A stretch of DNA of 64,000 bases, taken from Umbelopsis ramanniana AG. Taxonomy: Eukaryota > Mucoromycota > Umbelopsidomycetes > Umbelopsidales > Umbelopsidaceae. The DNA lies in NCBI RefSeq assembly GCF_025399195.1, contig NW_026252117.1, forward strand, positions 1 to 64,000. Reading direction: 5' to 3'. This document shows positions 40,780 through 50,742 of this stretch, piece after piece. The stretch's first letter is position 1; each line of letters starts with the position of its first letter. The position numbers and the translations under genes are program-made. Under the pieces are notes generated by a model, which had not been told where the DNA came from, ran no database searches, and saw only the letters and a program-made list of their open reading frames with translations.

Positions 40780-41975
40780 ATGTCAACCATCCCGTACACT
40801 ATGGTGTTTGCACTTCTCGTTCTCGAGGTAAAGTCTTTATAGACAGGGATCGGGCTAGTCGATCTACTACTAATCCACCATTCACCATCAGATGCTTATT
40901 TTTGGATTATTGGTGGTAGGCACACTTTTTTACGACCACTGGAAATAGACTGTACAGTGTCTAACGTAGCTCTATATTTCGTTGAACCAGATCCCATTAC
41001 CTCGGCACTGGCGTAGCGCTTTAGTGAATTTTATATCTACCTCACCATTGGTATGTATGACTTTATCATGCGGTAGTGATTTGAAGCAACCTATATCGAC
41101 TCGACCATTGCTTTACATCCAGATCGCTCGAGGAATACATCTCTTGAAGATCCTCTTCGTGTAAGTATACTGATCGGGAGCTGCGTACTTCTGACCACAC
41201 GTTTCTAATGCTTCAATCATAGTTTCGTACTTTTACTCTTCATCGGTATGGAAATCACATGCCAATGCAAACAAAGAAAAGAAGGAGCAACGCCAAATAA
41301 CAAACTGTTTTCACTTGAATAGACGCTGTGAATAGGCTCCAGAAGCACCAAGCTGCACCGGTGGAGAGCGGAAACATGTATGGTCACGATCCTCGTCTTG
41401 ACGCATCCTTAGCCGCGAAGAAATTCTATACCCAGCGAAACATGTAAGTTCTTGTGTTGTATATAGAAGTGGACGGCATAACCACGGTTTGAGATTAATC
41501 ACTGTTCCGATTAGGTATCTGACTGGATTCACCCTGTTTCTGTCTTTGTGAGTATATATGCATTATTGGCTGATCCTGTATTATACTGAGAATCTAATTG
41601 AATCTGTCCTATTAGGATTTTGGAGCGAACATTCAACTTGGTGCTGACTTCAGTTCAACAACAGGAAGAGATCGTACGCTTGAAGTCCCATGTAAGTTTG
41701 CGTTAGGGGATCAAATCAGGGAACATCGGTACTGACGCCTTTGTATTCAGAATAACAGCACGTCTACTGAACATGACAGACGTATGACCGATATAGTAGA
41801 GAATCACAAGGAGGAACTCCGTGAATTGAAGAAGGAAATTGAGCGCAAAGAAGTGGATTTGGAAACTTTGAAAAAGCAATGCCAACAGCAGTCAGAGGAA
41901 TACTTCCGCTTAGCTGATCGTCATAATGAATTGGAGAGACGTGGTTTGCCAGACGAGAAGAGAAAAGACAAATAA
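40780..41975 (+). CDS. BAP31-like ER membrane protein (Yet/BCAP31 family)
   Basis: Nine small exons: 40780-40827, 40892-40915, 40991-41050, 41123-41160, 41223-41245, 41323-41443, 41515-41547, 41616-41691, 41751-41975, giving 215 residues. Three transmembrane helices: the first is split by introns, the second ends ILFVFVLLLFIDAV and the third is YLTGFTLFLSLILERT. Family marks are IPLPRHW after helix 1, FYTQRNMYLTGF and a C-terminal coiled coil (about 140-205). The last residues KRKDK fit the KxKxx form of the dilysine ER-retrieval signal. BAP31 proteins sort membrane proteins out of the ER and sit at ER contact sites. Exons of 24, 23 and 33 nt make this gene unusually finely divided. The stop lies only 74 bp from that of the convergent neighbour. 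Confidence 0.93.
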
Positions 41976-42049
41976 TAAGCATTCATTCACATCTGTACCT
42001 TCATACTCCAAAGCAAAAGCAAAAATGATATATTAATTGTACTGTACAC

Positions 42050-43959
42050 TCATAAATCCCTCGAAAGTTTATCTATCACATTCTGAATCCTGATCATTAA
42101 AACCTTTGGGTTATACGGAAACTCAGACATCTTGAGATCTGCATATAGCGCCTCCAAGATTTCGCTGACAATCTCCAACATCTGGATATCTGCCTCGGCA
42201 TCCTCGTCTGAAAGACCATCTTCCTCGCTATGGAGCAAATCAACAGCTGCTCGAGCACACGCGATTTTAAAGTCTTGCGTGTTGTCTTCGGCGTATCGTA
42301 GGAATTGTATGAAGAATTTCAAAAACTGAGTATCCGCTGAGATGAGCATATCTAGAAGTGTTGTGTGGTCCAATCCCATCCGGAAGAGAACATGCACAAA
42401 AAGTTCTGCATGCTTGATTCCGCCATCAGCTTCTTGTGGATCTACCAACTCTATGATTCGCTGGCACATAGTCAAGCTGAAGTGGACGGCAAATTTGCGT
42501 TACCAAGGCTATCGTCGCCAATGCTATTCACGAAGTTGTGCTTACCTTTCGCTATCCATATGTTGCTGATCACGAACTAATTTTGACGCAACGACAGCCA
42601 ATTGTAAAAGACTGTGCTCGATAGCCACCATGTCATTGTCTTCATTGCCGCAAATATTCATAAAAAGGTCCACCAATGCCGGTTTCCCATGATGATGACA
42701 GTACCCTACATACCCAAAATATAAGCTGTCTGATTAAGGCTACATCGCTACTTTCAGGTCCACCATGACCTCGTACTTACTTTGAATGATACCGTGGATT
42801 TGACTTGCGGCATTTCCAAGAGAACGGTTTACACTACTGGCGTAATGAGCGCCAGAGTTGATCAGTCGGAAAGCCGATACGAATGACGCTAGGCAGGTTT
42901 TAATGGCGCGCTTCAAGCTTTCACGATCAACAGCAATGTAAGCTGATATTGGCGAGTAAAAAAACTCTGTATCTATGTTGGCAAGCCGGGCAGTTATATC
43001 GTTGCTTGCGTTGAAAGCAGAAAATATGTAAGCCATGGCGACAGCAAGTGTCAGCTCAATCTATTATCACAGTTATTAGATTGAATGGCCATATCAATAT
43101 GACAAAAGCGATAGTCAACATTTACCGTGCTGGCGACATCTGTAACATTTACGTTCCTCCACAGAAGCTCCAGGCTTTTGCGAACAACTATTATATTATT
43201 TGATTTTAAGAATTCTCCAATCTAGAAAATGATTCGTTTAGTTTTTATTGAAAGACATTGTTCACATATTTCAATGATACACTTGCCTTGCCAATGTCAC
43301 TGGTAGACAGTGGCAGCGCACGGTAAGGGTCGTCATGGTCAGATGAGACGGAGCAATACTCTTGGCCGAGTTGCATTGTTTTAAATAGATCTATAACAAC
43401 ACGTATGTAGTATGGCTAGTGACACCAGCGTAAGTTAGAACCTCGATACAACGCAAATGCCGCCGTCGAAAGGAAAAGGCTACGTACTGAAGACGAGGCT
43501 ACATCATTGAAGTGATCGGTGGTTTGCTCATTGAACACAGGGAATAGTTTGAGCAAATTAATTACATAATTTGTGTCCACACTACTGCCCCTCTTCCACT
43601 GTTTCCGAATATGCTTCAGCAAAACGTGCAGTAACTCCAAAATGTGGGTGTTGCTGGTTTCATCAACGCGTATTTGTCTTTGATGAAGTACGTCTACTAT
43701 ACAATTAGCGTCCCCAATATTAATGTAGTCATGGAGCGCTTCTGACGCCTGATATGCAGAAAACGGATCGGGATCCTCAAGTGAATGGATCTATGGTGGC
43801 ATGGTTGCCAGAATCTTCGTTACTCATTGTCTATTTCGAACACCTATCAGAAAAAAAGCGTACCAGTATATCGATGTGAGCTATCTTTTCATCTTCTTTG
43901 TTATATAACGAGCTATGCGAAACAAGCATATGTTTGCCTATCTCTTTCCCTTTGTCCAT
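42050..43959 (-). CDS. Helical-repeat protein resembling Lines (LINS1)
   Basis: Seven exons on the minus strand: 43959-43864, 43790-43488, 43415-43287, 43221-43126, 43060-42781, 42705-42546, 42476-42050, giving 496 residues. The product is almost all alpha-helical, ARM/HEAT-like. The C-terminal part, with HTTLLDMLISADTQFLKFFIQFLRY, resembles the C-terminal domain of the Lines family, proteins of poorly known function linked in animals to development. I hold this assignment as moderate. Exon phases close only with these junctions. The intron after 43287 has a GC donor (AAG|GCAAGT), the minor GC-AG class. No signal peptide or membrane segment is seen. Confidence 0.7.
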
Positions 43960-44362
43960 GGTCGATTGGAGGGCAAATGTAGCATGTGGAGTACTTGTGT
44001 GGACGATAGGTCAACTAATGCGTTGGGCTCTAAAATTTTCAACGTATGCTGTTTCGCCTGCCTATGTAACAGCAAACGCAGAGAGAGAAAATTGCCCAAA
44101 GAACACTCAAGTAATAAGCGTGCTCTAAGAGTTTCGGGCTAACATATCTGGTGTTATCAGCTCAGGATGTACCAAGTATTATCAGCTTTCCAATTCAAAT
44201 TATATTGTACAATTTCTTCAAGTTCCAAATAATTATATCGTGCAATCAATCACATTTACTTTGTGAGATGATGATAAAAAAAATGAAGGTGTATGATTGT
44301 TTTTCAGAGTTGGATAGGTGAGCATGGCCATTGCACTAATGTCGCGTTGAGTTGATATATAT
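43960..44362. other. Spacer between two minus-strand genes
   Basis: 403 bp: upstream of the Lines-like gene and the 3' flank of CCDC97. Contains an imperfect direct repeat, AATTATATTGTACAAT at about 44196-44211 and AATTATATCGTGCAAT at about 44230-44245. No gene. Confidence 0.5.
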
Positions 44363-45596
44363 TTAATAGTCATAAACACCTGTCCCTTTTGATTTTGGCT
44401 CTTCAATCTCTTCATCCTCTTCGTCAAAGTACTTGTCTTGCATGTCCATATCTTCCTGGTCGAGATCGTCATATTTCTACGAGTTTGAACGCGTTAGCTG
44501 TAAGACAAATGAAGTGAAGCGTATTCGTGTGGACAAATACCTCGTTTTCGTCGACTTGTTTGTAATCAAAGGACGGCTTGATTTGAACGAGAGTTAATTA
44601 ATGCCAATGGGATTTTTTGGCTTCATTATACGGTTAAATTATGTGGCTCCTGTATAACTTACGTCTTTTCCTTCTAGAAAGAGCTCTTCCATCATCCTCA
44701 CGAACTCTTCCTTCTGTCCATCTCGAAAATGCTGTTCTCTCTCAGCCTGCGTTACAGATTCTTTAGGTTCCATTTCATGAGAATCATTTTCTTCTAGCTT
44801 CCGCCGTGCTTCGGCTGACTTGTCCCGTAAACTTGTAGATAACGGCGCAATGACAGGATCTGCATTATTCATTTCCTCTGCTTCCATGCTGTCGTTCGCT
44901 TGGTCCATCTTTTCGTCAACTTCCTCCTCTTCATCCTCTTCTTCTTCCTCCTCCTCTTCCTCTTGTTCAGATTCGATGGTTTTTTGTTGTCGAAGCTTCT
45001 CATCTATTATTGAACGGTCTAGATTATGCATGATACGCTGAACAAGATTGACGTCATCTCCGTAAGGGCGATCGCGAAGATGAGGTGGTATATGTTGGCC
45101 AATATAGTACTCGTATAGATTAGGTTCTCGTAGTTGCATGGCTTCCTCAGAGAAATACTCTGATCCTTTCAGTATATCCTTCAAATATTGAAAGCGGCGA
45201 TTTTGTACTTGTTTTCGAACATGAGCATTCGTTTGCTGCGTCGTCTCGATATTACCTGGCTGATTTTTCAATAACGACCGCAAGTTAACATCGACTTCGT
45301 AGATTCCCGCTATCGTAAGCAAAGTCTTAGTTAAAAAAAAAATCTATTATCAATGTTCGGGTGGATTCATTACCTCGAAGTGGTTCAAAGTGGTTCAACT
45401 CCTCTTGTGGCAGGAAACGTCCCCAGCGAGTCAAAAACAGGCCAGGATCGTCTACAAGCGTTTTATCCATCACAGCGATTTTTACGTCATCCGGCGTATC
45501 CTCTTCATCACGTTTGAGGGATTTGAAAGTAATGGAGTCAAGATTACTCTGTACATAGTGAATGACACTTTCGCGACTTGCTTCTGGTAGCGACAT
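44363..45596 (-). CDS. CCDC97-like splicing-associated protein
   Basis: Four exons on the minus strand: 45596-45374, 45309-44663, 44576-44541, 44476-44363, giving 339 residues. Marks of the CCDC97 family: LFLTRWGRFLPQEELNHF early, then NRRFQYLKDILKGSEYFSEEAMQLREP, a long Glu run (about 140-155), the EEFVRMMEELFLEGKD helix and the C-terminal motif FDYKQVDENE-KYDDLDQED with DKYFDEEDEE. In animals CCDC97 associates with the SF3B splicing complex, which fits its nuclear acidic character. The start at 45596 was chosen because conserved-looking sequence begins there; an in-frame ATG at 45692 would add 32 residues but lies 25 bp from the neighbouring start. A stem-loop and an overlapping upstream ORF precede the start. 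Confidence 0.88.
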
Positions 45597-45628
45597 TGCA
45601 AAGTGGAGTTGACATTGTGACTTTGCAA
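45596..45628 (-). promoter_or_regulatory. Stem-loop at the CCDC97 start codon
   Basis: TTGCAAAGT (45596-45604) and ACTTTGCAA (45620-45628) are perfect 9-bp inverted arms. Read as minus-strand RNA, the stem ends on the A of the CCDC97 AUG, and its 15-nt loop holds an out-of-frame AUG whose ORF of 24 codons overlaps the main start. Confidence 0.6.
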
Positions 45629-45717
45629 CCAAAGAGCTGAAAAATTCGGAAGCAGTCCAAATTTCGCCTTCACAGCACCGACTTGTCAGCATTCACTTCT
45701 GTCCTGAGGAAGAGTTC
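45597..45717. promoter_or_regulatory. 121-bp divergent promoter, CCDC97 / ATAD2-like
   Basis: The two start codons are 121 bp apart on opposite strands, so both core promoters and leaders must overlap. No TATA box is evident. Contains one arm of the stem-loop described separately. Confidence 0.65.
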
Positions 45718-48700
45718 ATGGCCGATTCTGAAGCAGAAGGTTCAAACAATCACTCCTCACAGCAGGAAGATTCGCTGGTTTTGCAGGATAGAGAATTGCA
45801 GCCTGATGAGCTCAGCACAGTGGAAGGATCAGTGCTAGATTCAGTCGGTGCAGGCACAAGATCTCCTGCATCACCTCACTATACCGCGGGAAGAAGGGAA
45901 CGCACTCTACGACAGAGAAAACACGTCAATTATACTGAACCTGCTGATAATCCTCTTAAAGACCATAATGACATCAAACGACAATTTCGTCAAGGTGAAA
46001 ACCATAAGACAACGGCTTCGCTCCCTGCGAAGCGTGGCCGTGGACGACCTCCAAAGTATGCCCAAGCTCAACAACAGCAGCATTCAAACGCTTTGCAAAG
46101 TATACGATCCTCATCACGTAATCAACCTTCAGTAACCAATTCACGCTTTCAGCCTGTGCGCTATTCCAAGCGTAGTCTCCAAGCACGCGATGACGACGAC
46201 GACGACGACGAAGATCACGAAAACGACGCTTACGAAAGTTTGAGGACAAAAGTGCGTCGGTTATCTCAAAGCAATGACGCAAAATTGAATTCTTCATCAA
46301 GGTACAACATGAGAACAAGGTCTAAAGAAGTTGACCATGCGGAGGATAATCGTGATGACGAAGGAGACGACGAAGGAGAGGATGAAGATGACGACGACGA
46401 TGTTCGACCAACAAAACACTCAACGCGCACGCAATCAAGGATGCAAGATTCATTTTTGGATACTGGAAGTCCATCTGTAGACGAGGAAAGAGCTCCGAAT
46501 GCCCAATATTCTTTGCGAACTCGTAAGAACGTTAGCTACTCCGAAAATCATGTTCGAGCTGGTTTTGAAGCAAGAGCTAGTCCAAGCCCAAAGTCGTATT
46601 CACCGTCCTTGAGATCCACCAGAGTGTCACGTTGGCGGATATCGAACGAAGCAAATGGGGGGCTTCGAAATTTGCCATCGGAAAAGGCTTATCACCTTCG
46701 AAAGCGAGCTCACCCTCCTAATTTCTATGCCGTTCCCCCGCCCCCCGTCATACCTCCCAAGCCAACCTCAAACGTACGCCCTCATCGATCTCATAGGGCT
46801 TCGTCTTTGTTCCGACACATAGGCTCAGGCTCAAGTGATGAAGAAAGCATTCGGCGAAATGTCAAGCAGCTTCGTGGTGGAGAAAGTGGATCCAGGATAC
46901 TTCCACTGAACCTGTTAGAACTCAAGGGCTCAAGAGATAGCTCTCTTCTTGGACCAGCCGTTCTTACAGATCAAAATTCAATTAGCGACAAATTGGAAGG
47001 ACAATCGTTCAATTTTGAGTCTATTGGCGGATTAGACCATCACATCAAGTCTTTGAAGGAAATGATACTGTTACCTCTTCTGTATCCTGAACTGTATGCG
47101 AACTTTCAAATCACACCACCCCGCGGTGCCTTACTATACGGACCACCGGGTACAGGCAAAACACTAATGGCTAGAGCGCTCGCCAATAGCTGCTCGACAC
47201 AGACCCAGAAGGTAGCTTTTTTCATGAGAAAAGGTGCAGATTGTCTTAGCAAATGGGTTGGCGAAGCAGAACGCGAATTGAAGCTGCTATTTGAAGAGGC
47301 AAAGAAATGGCAACCAAGTATTATATTTTTTGATGAAATTGATGGTAAGTAGATGTGCTGGACGCTGTGTTTGGGAATGTCACATAATGAAGAACGGTCT
47401 TATTGATGGCGGTACATTTAGGTCTTGCGCCGGTGCGTAGCGCAAAGGCAGAGCAGACACACACATCTGTAGTATCAACATTGTTGGCCTTGATGGACGG
47501 TTTGGATTCACGTGGGCAAGTCATTGTTCTCGGAGCAACCAATAGAATTGATGCAATCGATCCTGCTCTACGTCGACCTGGAAGATTTGATCGCGAGTTT
47601 TACTTTCCGCTACCTAATGAAGAAGCGCGAAGCACCATCATAGAAATCGCTACTCGTGAATGGGAGCCTCCAGTTCCAGTTGCTTTCAAAAAGAGGCTAG
47701 CTCAAGTTTCGAAAGGCTACAGTGGGGCCGACCTAAAAGCACTATGTACAGAAGCAGCTCTTAATTCCATACGTAGAACGTATCCACAAATTTACGAATC
47801 GTCTGATCGACTTTTGGTTTCGCCGCAAGAAGTGCATGTGAAGCCACACGATTTTCTTGACAGTGCAAAATCGCTTGTCCCATCTTCTTTTCGATCTGCC
47901 GATGCTGTTGCTTCTCCTCTTCCTGATTCGTATGCTATACTGTTGCGGGATCAGTTCAAAAAGATGAAGGAGTTTGTCTTCAAAACGATTCCTCCCAAGA
48001 TCAATAATTCTTTGCTGGATGAAGATACAATCGATGACGAGTCTAAGGGTTTGTCTGTTCAACATGAGCATTTCACCTTGACTGGTAAGAAAGAGGGTTT
48101 ACCTGAGGGATGAGTGTACAGTAAAAGCGCTCTGAAGTTAACCGTTCATCCCATAGGCTCAAGTGAAATGCGAACGTACAAACCCCGATTACTTATCAAC
48201 GGCATGAAGGGCTTTGGTCAAAAGCACGTCGCTGCTGCTCTTCTTGACGCTTTAGAAGGACACCATGTTCAGTCATTTGATTTGGCTATATTGATGGGTG
48301 ATTCTGTTAGAGTAAGTTGAAACACTATACCTCCTTTATGGCTTCAGACTATATCTCTTACTTACCTCGTCCACAGTCGCCAGAGGCTATCTGTGTACAG
48401 TTGTTTACTGAAGTAAAACGCCATCGACCTAGCGTCATATATGTTCCCAATATTCACATATGGTGGCATGCTGTCTCTGATATGGTTCGAAACACTTTCA
48501 TCAACCTTCTGAACGACATCCATCCTTATGATCCTATCTTATTGCTTGCCACAAGTGACGTTCTATATGAAGATCTCCCCTCGGAAGTACAACAATTATT
48601 TCGCCATTGTATGCTTGGACGCTGGCTTCTAGGCAACGCTTCCAAGGTATGCATATTTTTTAACAGTGGTGGTCAAATGCAGTATTATGAGCCTAATTTA

Positions 48701-50464
48701 CCCCCCCCCCAAAAAAAAAAAATCTAGGATGAAGTTGCGGAATTCTTCAACTTTATACTATTGCAAGCAATGAAAACCCCAGAAGAATACAAGCGTCGTC
48801 GAAAAGCTGAATCAGAAACCGCACAGCAAGTACTACGAAGAGCCCCTCCCCTTCCTCCACGGCAGTTAAGCGAATCCGAAAAGCAGAAACTGAAAAGCCA
48901 CGACGTACACGTCCTCCGAGAATTTCGTCGCGAGTTGCGGTGCGTCGTTGAAGACTTGCTCAAAAACAAACGGTTCAAGTATTTTGCCTATCCTGTGGTA
49001 AGTTTGTTCATTTATGATATAGCACATTCTGCTTATTGGCAGCTGTTTCCTTCATATGTAACTGACATCGTATCAATAGGATAATGAAGAGTATCCGGAA
49101 TACTACACCTTAATTAGACATCCCATGGACTTGAATAAGATAATGAACAAGATTAACGAAGGAAAGTACTTCTCCGTGGCAGATTTCCTACGAGATATAC
49201 ACATCATTCGGTACAATACCGAATTCTATCATGGCGTTAACGAGGATGTCACCATTCGCGTAAGTTCTTGTACAGTACATATTTGATTCGTATGGTTGGT
49301 ATGATGAATTGATGATCTCTCTCTCTCTACATAGGCTTATGCTCTTGTTGATGATGTGGAGTCATTTGTCCATAGTTTGAACCCTGAGCTTATAGCAGAA
49401 CTCTCAGCGACAGCAAAGAGAAGAAAACTGGTCAAGGATGAAGAGAGAAAAGCTGTGAATCACAAGTACTTTACACGGACTGCTTCAGAAAGGGGTGTGA
49501 AGACAAGAGGCATGGAGAAGAAGACTGCTGAGAACGAAAACGTTGTTGAAGAAAGCATAGATCACGAATACCTTGATTATATCAGCAAACTTCGCGAGAG
49601 TTATGACAGCGGGTTCCAGAATAGCTTGAATGCTACAGATACGCTTCCTGCATCTGATACTGAGGAAAACACTGATACTCAATACGCGCCTGTATTGAAT
49701 AGTCATATTCAAGCGGCTTCTATAGAAGACTCTGCTCCTCAAGTTGCTAACACCAAAGAATCAACACCCGCGTCACAGCCAGAAATCACCTCATCTCTCG
49801 TAAAGCCAGCCATCGTTATAGACGCTGAAAATAATCCATTCACAGCTATCATTGAAAATGGAGTTGACACTGCTACCACTGACAACGCTCAAGGGGATGC
49901 TGCTGGACCTGTCCTAGTTTTAGAAGAAAACAGCGAGAAAGTGATAACGCAGGAAGAGACTCCAAGTGGTAAATTATTTCATCTTCTTGGTGGCTGTCTG
50001 CATAAAACACATATACTGACCTTGCAATTTCCATTTAATCGTATACTCCTATTACGTCCATAGAGACGAAGCCTACTACAATCGTTGAGACTAATCATAT
50101 TGCCACTGAAGCGAAATCACTTACTGTCGACCCTATTATGGAGGATCATAGTGAGAATGACTTGGAGAACCTCGTGCAGTCCTCCGAACCGCAGGAATTT
50201 CAGATTGACCATGTGGCCATCAAAGCTTTGTTGGACTCGGTAGCCGTACAGACGCAAAGCTGGCCATTGGATGAGATCTGCCACCTCAGAGCTGAGATGC
50301 TTAGCCTTGTTCATGAGAACAGAATGCTGTGGAGTAAAGAGCCATTATTACAGGTAAGTTTGAAACAACTGGGAGATCCGTTGACTTCCAATGGCACTAA
50401 CCACTCTCAACAGGAACTTAAGGAACTAGTTGAAACTTTTACCAAAGACAGAGAAGAATCATAG
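45718..50464 (+). CDS. YTA7: AAA+ ATPase-bromodomain chromatin protein, ATAD2/Yta7 type
   Basis: Nine exons: 45718-47344, 47422-48084, 48157-48311, 48377-48646, 48728-48997, 49080-49259, 49335-49968, 50064-50353, 50414-50464, giving 1379 residues. The N-terminal 400 residues are acidic and Arg/Ser-rich (DDDDDDED runs, RTRS repeats). AAA1 has Walker A GPPGTGKT near 475-482 and Walker B IIFFDEID near 535-542, split from GLAPVRS by the first intron. AAA2 is degenerate: its Walker A position reads GMKGFGQKH, without the Lys-Thr/Ser pair. A bromodomain (about 970-1075) contains YTLIRHPMDLNKIMNK. ATAD2/Yta7 proteins form hexamers that evict or load histone H3-H4 at transcribed chromatin. The C-terminal 270 residues are polar and low in conservation signals. 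Confidence 0.95.
48701..48727 (+). repeat. C10-A13 homopolymer block before a splice acceptor
   Basis: Ten C followed by thirteen A immediately precede the TCTAG acceptor of an ATAD2-like intron (48647-48727). The usual pyrimidine tract is thus displaced by poly-A. A branch-like CTAAT lies at about 48693-48697. Confidence 0.7.
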
Positions 50465-50742
50465 AACCACTCGCTGTTTACAATAAACCTCAATGATCTG
50501 CTTTCACGTACTGTCATTGTATGAAAATTTGATAAAACATTTATTTTGATCTGGTTGGGCTACCTAATGAGTCAGAACTGTACATTACATTCATCAGAGC
50601 TTGTTGACCTGCATAAGCAGGCAAACATTCAGTGGTCTCTAACTCATAGTATTTAAGCATCAATTTTTTGTTTGACAGTGTGAGCATTATAAATGGTTTG
50701 AAATACTTTTGAATGCATGTAATGTTTTACAATGGACCTGTA
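50465..50742. other. Convergent intergenic region
   Basis: 278 bp between two convergent stop codons; AT-rich 3' flanking sequence only. Confidence 0.5.
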
